NCBI GenBank assembly: GCA_001873845.1
Contig: MNZY01000165.1
Span: 1 to 7,870 of the forward strand
Length of the DNA: 7,870 nucleotides
Reading direction: 5' to 3'
From: Candidatus Altarchaeum sp. CG2_30_32_3053
GTDB taxonomy: Archaea; Altiarchaeota; Altiarchaeia; Altiarchaeales; Altiarchaeaceae
Each line of letters starts with the position of its first letter. Position 1 is the stretch's first letter. This document shows, one piece after another, positions 1-5,225 of the stretch. The translations under genes and the position numbers were made by a program. The notes under the pieces were generated by a model that searched no databases, had not been told where the DNA came from, and was given only the letters and a program-made list of their open reading frames with translations.

Positions 1-87
1 GGTCCTATTACAAACTATGTTTTAGGATTTATAGGAGAAAATATTAGTAATATTACTCTAGATGACAACTTTTTGTTCGTGAGTTGA
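1..87 (+). CDS. Possible C-terminal end of a gene cut by the window edge
   Basis: Reading frame 1 is open from the first base to a TGA at 85-87, giving 28 codons. The other two plus frames hit stops within the first 45 bases. The residues read like ordinary protein and end in DDNFLFVS. No domain can be recognised from so short a tail, and no function is proposed. In DNA this AT-rich a 28-codon open frame can occur by chance, so this is only a possible partial gene on the same strand as the cas operon. Confidence 0.25.
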   Translation, partial: GPITNYVLGFIGENISNITLDDNFLFVS

Positions 88-318
88 TCAATTTGTATTC
101 AAATTTGCAAAAATTTATTGAAAAATGTGACCATTTAAAAATTAACAGGACTTACTCGTGAAAACTTAAAAAATTTACCCTTTGTTTTTAGAGTGGCCAA
201 ATATTTCATTGGAAATACAAATTTATTTGTGATTTTATAATTATTTTGTGTTAACTCCTTCGTAAAAAGTTGTCGAGTAGAGTAAATAATTAGTTTTCAT
301 TTGCTAAATTTATTATTT

Positions 319-338
319 ATTCATATATATTCATATAT
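319..338. repeat. 10-bp perfect tandem duplication
   Basis: ATTCATATAT occurs twice back to back (319-328, 329-338). It lies in non-coding AT-rich DNA. The most likely origin is replication slippage. Confidence 0.7.
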
Positions 339-413
339 TTATTTTTATACTGTTATAGTGAATTTTTCAACTTTTGATTATTTATTTTGAACATCAATAT
401 TATATATTATGTT

Positions 414-443
414 TGAAGAGTAAATATATGAAGAGTAAATATA
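414..443. repeat. 15-bp perfect tandem duplication
   Basis: TGAAGAGTAAATATA occurs twice with no gap (414-428, 429-443), followed by the first two bases of a third copy. It is non-coding as far as can be seen. It resembles other short perfect duplications in this window. Confidence 0.8.
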
Positions 444-494
444 TGGATAAAAACAATATTATCAAAAGATGTCAAAATGGCTATAATTATATAA

Positions 495-526
495 CAAAAA
501 AGCTATATGCCAAAAAAGCTATATAC
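495..526. repeat. 16-bp tandem duplication with one mismatch
   Basis: CAAAAAAGCTATATGC (495-510) is followed directly by the same 16 bases with one change, G509 to A525 (511-526). Read on the minus strand, each copy carries a T6 tract, so the duplication doubles a possible terminator downstream of scpA. Confidence 0.75.
495..526 (-). terminator. Putative double U-tract terminator for scpA
   Basis: Read on the minus strand, two GCTTTTTTG segments lie about 30-55 bases past the scpA stop codon. Archaeal RNA polymerase commonly terminates at runs of about five or more T in the non-template strand, with no hairpin needed. Position and orientation fit scpA transcription. There is no experimental support, and T runs are common in DNA of this composition. 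Confidence 0.4.
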
Positions 527-550
527 CAAATTTATTATACAACAAAATCA

Positions 551-1318
551 TCATGCAACAATTTTATTATGTATTTTTCCCAGCAGGATAAAAATCTCCC
601 CGTATAATTCCTCCTGTTTCAGCAAAATTTTTCCTTCATCCCACAGGAATAAGAGAGAGATAAAATTTCGCACTATGTTTTCATTATCTGATATCTGGGA
701 GAATTTCACACTATCAGAACTGCTATTGTTGTTGCTTGTATTACTGCCTGTATTACTGCCCTTGTTGCTGCTGTTATTTAAAAAATTTATTATCTTTTTG
801 TAAATTTCATCTATGCTTTTTTTTATATCCGCAGATGGCGTTATCTCAATGATTCGTTTTTCAGTAAATTTCTTTTTAATTTCCTTTCTCTCGGATTTCA
901 ATACCTCATTTATAGCATTTATTAGCTCCTCTGCTGAAATTTTTCTCTTTAAAATACGTTTTGGAATGAGGGAAATATCCGTTAAATTTAATTTGTCAGG
1001 CAACCAGATGTTTTCATCATCATAAGTGTCATTTTCTACAACATCTGTATCTGTGTAATCATCGTCTTTACTTTCGTCAGGTATCAATACATCTGCCTTC
1101 ATTCTTAAAAGAACAGCACAGACAATTAACGCGTTTGCAGGAATTCTGAAGTTTAAATTTTTCATAAGCTCTATTTTCGCAGAGTATACTTTTGCCAGTT
1201 CAACGATATTGACATCCCAGGGATCCATTGTGCTTATTATTTCATAAAGGACATCCTTCCAGAATTCCCCTTCTTTTATGTCTTTAATACCTTTGGGCAT
1301 ATTTTCTAATTCTGCCAT
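551..1318 (-). CDS. scpA: ScpA-family kleisin (segregation and condensation protein A)
   Basis: This 255-residue protein resembles ScpA, the kleisin subunit that bridges SMC ATPase heads in chromosome condensation and segregation. Near the N-terminus, DPWDVNIVELAKVY (32-45) followed by helical sequence up to LLRMKADVLIP (70-80) is the characteristic ScpA region that contacts SMC. The C-terminus, with FISLLFLWDEGKILLKQ and ELYGEIF (219-243), matches the C-terminal winged-helix domain. Between them lie an acidic stretch (about 81-103) and a Ser/Asn/Gly-rich low-complexity linker (about 180-204) that includes a duplicated GSNT. The ATG at 1316-1318 is the furthest upstream and sits just inside the divergent promoter region; Met7 is a less likely alternative. 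No smc or scpB gene is next to it in the window. It is transcribed away from the PDCD5-family gene and appears more GC-rich than the cas operon. The family call is fairly secure. Confidence 0.85.
   Translation of the reverse strand: MAELENMPKGIKDIKEGEFWKDVLYEIISTMDPWDVNIVELAKVYSAKIELMKNLNFRIPANALIVCAVLLRMKADVLIPDESKDDDYTDTDVVENDTYDDENIWLPDKLNLTDISLIPKRILKRKISAEELINAINEVLKSERKEIKKKFTEKRIIEITPSADIKKSIDEIYKKIINFLNNSSNKGSNTGSNTSNNNSSSDSVKFSQISDNENIVRNFISLLFLWDEGKILLKQEELYGEIFILLGKIHNKIVA
737..760 (-). repeat. 12-bp tandem duplication inside scpA
   Basis: TGTATTACTGCC occurs twice in direct succession (737-748, 749-760, plus-strand reading). On the coding strand it gives the repeated residues GSNT-GSNT in the low-complexity linker of ScpA. 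The period of four codons keeps the frame. Confidence 0.85.
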
Positions 1319-1390
1319 CGGAAATTTTTGTTTTGTAATTGTTATTTTTTTTAATTGCTTTTTAATTACTAACCTAATATTAAATTAAAA
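1319..1390. promoter_or_regulatory. Divergent promoter region between scpA and the PDCD5-family gene
   Basis: Only 72 bases separate the two divergent start codons, so both promoters must lie here or inside the genes. The stretch is strongly A/T-biased and has TATA-like segments: TTTTTAA near 1359-1365, about 25-30 bases before the PDCD5 start, and an A-rich minus-strand segment around 1340-1352 at a similar distance from the scpA start. Neither start has a good Shine-Dalgarno sequence. This fits short-leader or leaderless transcripts, which are common in archaea. The exact elements are a guess. Confidence 0.4.
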
Positions 1391-1735
1391 ATGCCAGATG
1401 ACGAACTTGGAGAGATAAGGAAGCGAAAGATGCAGCAGATGTTTCAGGAAAGAATGCAGGAACAGTACAGAGCCGAAGAACAGGAAAGACAGGTATCACA
1501 GCAATTGAAAACGATTACAGATAAAATTTTAACTTCCGAAGCAAGCGAACGGCTGAATAATATCCGCTTTGCGATGCCTGACTTTGCCAGCCAGATTGAA
1601 ATTTTGCTCGTTCAGCTGTATCAGGCAGGAAAAATAAGGGGACAGATTGATGATAAACAGTTTAAGGAAATACTTATTCGGCTAAAATCAAATAAATCGG
1701 AAGAATCAGGAAGCATAACGAGAATTTCAAAATAG
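1391..1735 (+). CDS. PDCD5/TFAR19-family DNA-binding protein
   Basis: The product is 114 residues long, the usual size for archaeal members of the PDCD5 family, which are small, mostly helical proteins reported to bind DNA. The first third (about 3-40) is a charged, Gln-rich helix beginning DDELGEIRKRKMQQMF. The conserved three-helix core follows: ILTSEASERLNNIRFAMPD (about 47-65) and the segment ending GKIRGQIDDKQFKEILIRL (about 80-98). The C-terminus is a short, polar, probably disordered tail. The ATG directly follows an A-rich stretch with no Shine-Dalgarno sequence. The gene is a strong sign of an archaeal source. Its hand-counted GC (27 of 60 bases in each of two sampled lines) is higher than that of the cas genes. 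The exact cellular role of the archaeal protein is not established. Confidence 0.9.
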   Translation: MPDDELGEIRKRKMQQMFQERMQEQYRAEEQERQVSQQLKTITDKILTSEASERLNNIRFAMPDFASQIEILLVQLYQAGKIRGQIDDKQFKEILIRLKSNKSEESGSITRISK

Positions 1736-1765
1736 ACCTTAAAAATTTAAATGTGCCGTAACACC

Positions 1766-1824
1766 TTCTGCAAAACAAATTGATATGAGTTTGAGAATTG
1801 CAGAAATAAAGGAATAAATTTTTT
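1766..1824 (+). terminator. Putative hairpin plus T6 terminator for the PDCD5-family gene
   Basis: An 8-bp perfect inverted repeat (TTCTGCAA at 1766-1773, TTGCAGAA at 1798-1805) encloses 24 bases. A T6 tract follows at 1819-1824. The element starts about 30 bases past the stop codon. A U-tract is the usual archaeal termination signal, and the hairpin may add to it. The large loop and the 13-base gap to the T tract make it weaker than a classic bacterial terminator. Confidence 0.4.
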
Positions 1825-1898
1825 ATGCTTTAAAAATTAATATTTATATTCGCAGAAATAACTGTTAAAGGTTGAGTGCCAAATAGAAGTAGTCCATT

Positions 1899-2083
1899 AA
1901 TTTAATTTAATGTTTAAAATTAAATTTATAAATATCATAATATTTAATTTTACTGAAAATCTTTGAGATTTTCAATCTTTTAAAATTTACGAGATTTTAA
2001 AATACTGAAAACTATGAGTTTTCAATCTTTAAAAATCTTTTGGATTTTTAAAAAATTTATTTACTAAAAAATTTTTTTTAGTA
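1899..2083. repeat. Tandem array of six AT-rich palindromes upstream of cas8
   Basis: Six perfect inverted repeats follow one another. They are 1899-1926 (10-bp arms, 8-base loop), 1954-1974 (TGAAAATCT, 9-bp arms, 3-base loop), 1978-2002 (TTTTAAAAT, 9-bp arms, 7-base loop), 2006-2024 (TGAAAACT, 8-bp arms, 3-base loop), 2028-2052 (TTTAAAAATC, 10-bp arms, 5-base loop) and 2062-2083 (TACTAAAAAA, 10-bp arms, 2-base loop). The second and third together form a unit of about 52 bases that recurs, diverged, as the fourth and fifth. Differences between units fall in both arms, so pairing is kept. Possible roles are a structured 5' leader of the cas transcript, a terminator/insulator, protein-binding palindromes, or a REP-like repeat. 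The palindromes are directly visible; the role is unknown. Confidence 0.8.
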
Positions 2084-2085
2084 GA

Positions 2086-2096
2086 TTTTTAAAAAA
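2086..2096 (+). promoter_or_regulatory. Possible TATA box of the cas operon
   Basis: TTTTTAAAAAA follows the last palindrome and is the most TATA-like segment before the first plus-strand start codons of the operon. With usual archaeal spacing, transcription would begin near 2115-2122. That is just before the mini-ORF ATG at 2130 and about 75 bases before the cas8 ATG. The whole neighbourhood is A/T-rich, so many other placements are possible. Confidence 0.25.
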
Positions 2097-2129
2097 CATC
2101 TCACAAATTAATTATCCCAGTTTAAAGAG

Positions 2130-2201
2130 ATGAGCACCGAAGCGATTAAAGAGACAAATACATTATCTCAAAGAAAAACAACCGAATATCAAAATGCTTG
2201 A
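2130..2201 (+). CDS. Possible 23-codon leader ORF overlapping the cas8 start
   Basis: An ATG at 2130 opens a 23-codon frame beginning MSTEAIKETNT and ending at TGA 2199-2201. It overlaps the cas8 ATG (2194) by 8 bases, and cas8 is in the +1 frame relative to it. The layout would suit translational coupling or a short leader peptide. It has no recognisable domain and may be a chance frame. In the cas8 frame itself, codons stay open back to a TGA at 2131-2133 but contain no ATG, GTG or TTG, so cas8 cannot begin upstream of 2194 without a frameshift. Confidence 0.2.
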   Translation: MSTEAIKETNTLSQRKTTEYQNA

Positions 2202-3510
2202 TGAATATAAAAGGAACGGAGAATTATTTTTGCGTATTATTAAAGAGAGTAATGAAAACAAAAACAAAGATATTGATGATTTAATAAAAGAAAATTTTAG
2301 AAAGCCCGTTTTGGAGTTAGTTGGTCATACAGCCATACCTGAAAATGCTTCTGAAAAAGATATGCTTGATGCAGTAGGATCGCCGTATAAAGGAGGATAT
2401 TTTAAAATATCCAGCAACAGTTATGAAATCCTTTCCGCATCATTCTTTAAAACAAGAAAGGGTGTCTGTTCTTTGTGTGGCAAAACAACTGATGTGTTCT
2501 CAAATAGACCATATATTTTTCCATTTGAAAGGAAAATAGATTCTATATCGCCTGAAGATATGCGACTTCAATTTTGCAAAGAATGTGGATTTACTTTATA
2601 TTGTGGAATGGCATCTTTATATAAGAGGTATGCTGAAAGACCCATAGAATTTTTCTTTGACTCATATAACCAGAAAAACCTGTGGACAATAAACAATCTT
2701 TTCAAAAACTCTGGATTACGGGATCCAAACTACTACAATAAAATTAAAAACTTTAAATTCTTTACATACCATCCGTATGAAACATTATTCGTAATTATTT
2801 TTGAATTTGTCAATAAACTAAAAGAAAAAAATCTTATAAATGAACTAAAAAATATTGACGATGTAAAACTCTTACTTGTTGTAGGTTCTGGACAAATATA
2901 TGAAACACATATAACAGAAGGAAGTAAATTAAACAAATTTGTTAAATTCTTCTCTAAAATAATAGATGCCAGCAAGGAAAATTATCTCAATATTAAAAAC
3001 AAAGAAAATCTTCCGACAGATAGTGAACATCTCATTTTTAATGGATTTTTAAATAACTTAACCGTGGGACAAAACAATAAAGAAAAGAGCAGATTACGAA
3101 ATTTGTTTGTGAAAAATTTATTGAACGGAAAAATGGATTTTATAATATTGAATAAAATAATAATGAATAGGGTCAAAGATAAGGAAAAATGGCCTTTTCC
3201 TTTTTACTATCATAATTTTCTAAATTTATATATGAATATATTTAAAATGGAAACAGAACAACAAATGTTTGAGAAAATAAATAAATTAGGGTGGGATATA
3301 GGAAACAAAACAAAGGGGACAAATTTAGATAGTTTTGTATGGGAAATATTCAGAACCAGAGGCATAGAGGAGTTTTATAATGTGTTGGTTGAATTACAAG
3401 CAAAATTAGAGATGAATATGGACTTAAGGCCAATAAATGAATATGAAAAAGAATGGCGAAAAGTAAAGGCGATTTTATTGAATGGAATGTTAAATGCATT
3501 ATCAAAATAA
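2194..3510 (+). CDS. cas8b1: Cas8b1/Cst1-type large subunit of type I-B Cascade
   Basis: This 438-residue protein is the probable large subunit of a type I-B effector complex, the part that usually recognises the PAM and helps recruit Cas3. The main sequence evidence is a pair of CxxC motifs, CSLCGK (C92, C95) and CKECGF (C128, C131), with another Cys at 137. This is the CXXC-CXXC zinc-finger-like signature of the Cst1 family. The rest is divergent and mostly helical, as usual for Cas8. Position adds strong support: it is the first gene before cas7, cas5 and cas3, the normal order. The start at 2194 is the first available in frame and lies in A-rich sequence without a Shine-Dalgarno motif. 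The gap to cas7 is 37 bases. At 438 residues it seems on the short side for the family, but both CxxC pairs and the helical C-terminal region are present. The exact Cas8 subfamily name is less certain than the role. Confidence 0.82.
   Translation: MLDEYKRNGELFLRIIKESNENKNKDIDDLIKENFRKPVLELVGHTAIPENASEKDMLDAVGSPYKGGYFKISSNSYEILSASFFKTRKGVCSLCGKTTDVFSNRPYIFPFERKIDSISPEDMRLQFCKECGFTLYCGMASLYKRYAERPIEFFFDSYNQKNLWTINNLFKNSGLRDPNYYNKIKNFKFFTYHPYETLFVIIFEFVNKLKEKNLINELKNIDDVKLLLVVGSGQIYETHITEGSKLNKFVKFFSKIIDASKENYLNIKNKENLPTDSEHLIFNGFLNNLTVGQNNKEKSRLRNLFVKNLLNGKMDFIILNKIIMNRVKDKEKWPFPFYYHNFLNLYMNIFKMETEQQMFEKINKLGWDIGNKTKGTNLDSFVWEIFRTRGIEEFYNVLVELQAKLEMNMDLRPINEYEKEWRKVKAILLNGMLNALSK
3133..3510 (+). 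CDS. Candidate internally initiated Cas11 small subunit within cas8
   Basis: Several type I-B, I-C and I-D systems make their Cascade small subunit (Cas11) by internal translation from the 3' part of the large-subunit gene. Here the in-frame ATG at 3133 (Met314 of Cas8) would give a 125-residue, mainly helical product of about the right size. A weak purine motif (ACGGAA) lies a few bases upstream. No separate small-subunit gene is present in the operon, which makes internal synthesis plausible. The alternative start at 3163 (Met324) has no ribosome-binding motif. This is inference from family behaviour, not a direct observation. Confidence 0.2.
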   Translation: MDFIILNKIIMNRVKDKEKWPFPFYYHNFLNLYMNIFKMETEQQMFEKINKLGWDIGNKTKGTNLDSFVWEIFRTRGIEEFYNVLVELQAKLEMNMDLRPINEYEKEWRKVKAILLNGMLNALSK

Positions 3511-3547
3511 AAAACAAATATAAAATAAAAGACAAGAATATATAAAA

Positions 3548-4495
3548 ATGGAACAACAAACAAAAGTAAAGGCAATTGAAATTGTAACTTTGACAAAGGT
3601 TGATCCGGCAAATCTGAACTCAAATGGAACAGAAGGCGTAATAACGGTGTTAAAGAAATTTAGAGACCCTGTAGAAAATAATGAATTTGTAAGGGTTTCG
3701 GGGCAATCCGTTAAGTATCATTTGAAGGAAATGTTGTATAGAATTGAAGAAAATGACAAACAAAAATATAAAGAATATCCTCTTAGCAATGTTTCTGGAA
3801 CGGGCAAAAATTCAAAACGGGTTTTAGTTTCTCCGGGCGACCCTGAGGGATATATAGCAGATGACTTATTCGGGTATATGAAAACAGATACGAACAAGAA
3901 AAGAATTGCACCCGTACGAACGTGCGGAATGGTGTCTTTATTTCCTTATGAAGAGGATAGAGACTTTGGAGTGAGATATGATGAATCCGGAAACGAAAAA
4001 CATAACATATATGAAACCGAGTTCTCGGCAAACATAATGCGATCAAATTTTTTTATAGAAACTGATAGAATAGGCGCATTTGATAAGACAGAGGTAGAAG
4101 ACATCAAAGTAAAGACATTGCCTCCTGTGGAAAGAAATAACAGAATAAGGGATTTAATTAAATGTGTTTTAAGCTATCACCATGAAACAAGATCTACAAG
4201 ATTTCTTACCAAGGTTTATCCTGAAGCAGTAGCAGTACTTTTCCTTAACAAAAAAATTCCCCTAATCGGAGATAATTTAAGAATTACTGGTAAGAAAGAC
4301 AACAAATATCTTATAGATGCAGAATTGCTAAATAATGTTTTGAATGTATTTTACAGTTCCATAGTAAAAGGATATGTGGGTATTTTGGGGGGTAAATTTT
4401 ATATAAATAAAGAAAAGGTAACAAACGCCAAAATTGAGGTTTTGGAGTTAAAAGAAATGTGGGACAAATTGGAAACGGAAAAATATGTTGAATAG
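3548..4495 (+). CDS. cas7: Cas7 (Cst2/DevR family), Cascade backbone subunit
   Basis: The product (315 residues) is the RRM-fold Cas7 protein, several copies of which coat the crRNA spacer and form the Cascade backbone. Family hallmarks run in order: an N-terminal beta segment ending TLTKVDPANLNSNGTEG (about 14-30), VRVSGQSVKYHLKEML (48-63), GYIADDLFGYM (101-111), APVRTCGMVSLFPYEEDRDF (121-140) and YETEFSANIMRSNFF (155-169). A later conserved segment is HHETRSTRFLTKVYPEA. The length fits Cst2/DevR-type Cas7. The start is the first in-frame ATG after the cas8 stop, preceded by an A-rich spacer. The end overlaps the longest form of cas5 by 11 bases (or abuts it at ATG 4497), implying co-translation. 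No key segment seems missing. Confidence 0.93.
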   Translation: MEQQTKVKAIEIVTLTKVDPANLNSNGTEGVITVLKKFRDPVENNEFVRVSGQSVKYHLKEMLYRIEENDKQKYKEYPLSNVSGTGKNSKRVLVSPGDPEGYIADDLFGYMKTDTNKKRIAPVRTCGMVSLFPYEEDRDFGVRYDESGNEKHNIYETEFSANIMRSNFFIETDRIGAFDKTEVEDIKVKTLPPVERNNRIRDLIKCVLSYHHETRSTRFLTKVYPEAVAVLFLNKKIPLIGDNLRITGKKDNKYLIDAELLNNVLNVFYSSIVKGYVGILGGKFYINKEKVTNAKIEVLELKEMWDKLETEKYVE

Positions 4496-5225
4496 AATGA
4501 TCGGTATTAGGTTGTCAATAGTAGGAATATTTTCATTTTTTAGAGTACCGTATAACTCTTTGTTAATGGATTCTTATTTGTTTCCCCCAAAAACAACGAT
4601 TGTTGGGATGATTGGTGCAGCAATGGGGTGGAATGAAGAACGTGTATTAGATGACATTGATAAGTTTAAATACGGTCTGATAATTAAAAACCCGGGTGAA
4701 AGAGCTATAGAGACCGCAACAATTTTTGGAAATCTAGAATATACCCCATATCCAATAACCAAAATTATGAATTACAAATCCTATCCAATAACCAAAATTA
4801 TGAATTACAAACCGTTTTATGAAGTTTATATCGCTAGCGATAATAAAGATTTAAATATTGACAAAATATACGACGCTTTGAATGATCCAAAATTTACCTT
4901 GTATTTGGGGGACTCGGAAAGCTTATTCTATGCAGATTTCAAGCATCCAAAATTCTGCGAGAAAATAGAAATAAATAAGGACTTTGGAAATGAATTTGAA
5001 TGTATTTTACCATCAGAAATATATAACAAAAAAGAGAGAATAGAGATGACGACAAAAAAAGTTATTCCGCCAACAGAAATAAAAATCCCGATAAATTTTA
5101 CGGGAAAAGGAAAAAATAGAAAATGTGTGTTAAAAAATGTGTTTTACTATTCTGGAATTAAAGTTAAACTAAAAGAATCTGTTGAAACATATTATTATGG
5201 AAAACAACCCGTATGTCTTTTCTAA
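4485..5225 (+). CDS. cas5: Cas5 (Cas5t-like), Cascade subunit capping the crRNA 5' handle
   Basis: The product has up to 246 residues. The N-terminus has the typical Cas5 pattern: a beta strand (RLSIVGIFSFFR, about 9-20) followed by YLFPPKTTIVGMIGAAMGW (31-49), the conserved Pro/Gly-rich loop and helix. Cas5 binds the 5' handle of the crRNA and contacts Cas8 and Cas7. Two starts are possible: ATG 4485, overlapping cas7 by 11 bases, and ATG 4497 (Met5), one base after the cas7 stop. The second gives an N-terminus closer to the usual family length. Neither has a good Shine-Dalgarno sequence. An in-frame 33-bp near-perfect duplication repeats YPITKIMNYK (89-98 and 100-109) just before PFYEVYIA. 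The last 29 bases overlap the start of cas3. Confidence 0.9.
   Translation: MLNRMIGIRLSIVGIFSFFRVPYNSLLMDSYLFPPKTTIVGMIGAAMGWNEERVLDDIDKFKYGLIIKNPGERAIETATIFGNLEYTPYPITKIMNYKSYPITKIMNYKPFYEVYIASDNKDLNIDKIYDALNDPKFTLYLGDSESLFYADFKHPKFCEKIEINKDFGNEFECILPSEIYNKKERIEMTTKKVIPPTEIKIPINFTGKGKNRKCVLKNVFYYSGIKVKLKESVETYYYGKQPVCLF
4749..4811. repeat. 33-bp-period in-frame duplication inside cas5
   Basis: A 30-base perfect direct repeat (4749-4778 and 4782-4811, starting TATCCAATAACC) has a period of 33 bases. The three bases between the copies encode Ser99. It adds 11 residues and keeps the frame. Near-identity at the DNA level implies that it is recent, since silent positions have not diverged. Confidence 0.95.

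Larger units (their letters stand above)
88..550. other. AT-rich intergenic region without a convincing gene
   Basis: No convincing coding region is visible. A 77-codon plus-strand frame (374-607) is biased by AT-rich repeats and runs into the 3' end of scpA on the other strand. The stretch holds three short tandem duplications (listed separately). It also has a widely spaced 10-bp inverted repeat (AATTTGTATT at 90-99, its complement at 214-223). No tRNA, rRNA, CRISPR repeat or insertion-sequence gene was seen. The right end is the 3' flank of scpA. Confidence 0.6.

Noticed and set aside
90..223. Widely spaced inverted repeat (90-99 and 214-223) as ends of a small mobile element
   Set aside because: It has 10-bp arms in very AT-rich DNA, no flanking target-site duplication was seen, and there is no transposase.
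374..607. 77-codon plus-strand open frame
   Set aside because: Its sequence is dominated by AT-rich tandem repeats, it shows no recognisable domain, and its end overlaps the well-supported scpA gene on the other strand.
813..1025. 70-codon plus-strand open frame inside scpA
   Set aside because: It is antisense to a recognised ScpA coding region and rich in Phe/Ser/Ile, as expected of a shadow of Lys/Glu/Asp-rich coding sequence.
1800..1861. Direct repeat GCAGAAATAA (1800-1809 and 1852-1861)
   Set aside because: It is a single 10-base match with no further structure, and one copy is part of the terminator hairpin. Chance is the simplest explanation.
1954..2052. The tandem hairpin units as a CRISPR array
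   Set aside because: There are only two diverged units, with no unique spacers between identical repeats. Both parts of each unit are palindromic, unlike repeat-spacer structure.
5182..5196. TTG start for cas3 five codons upstream
   Set aside because: The ATG at 5197 is a better start codon, and the extra residues add nothing recognisable before the HD domain.
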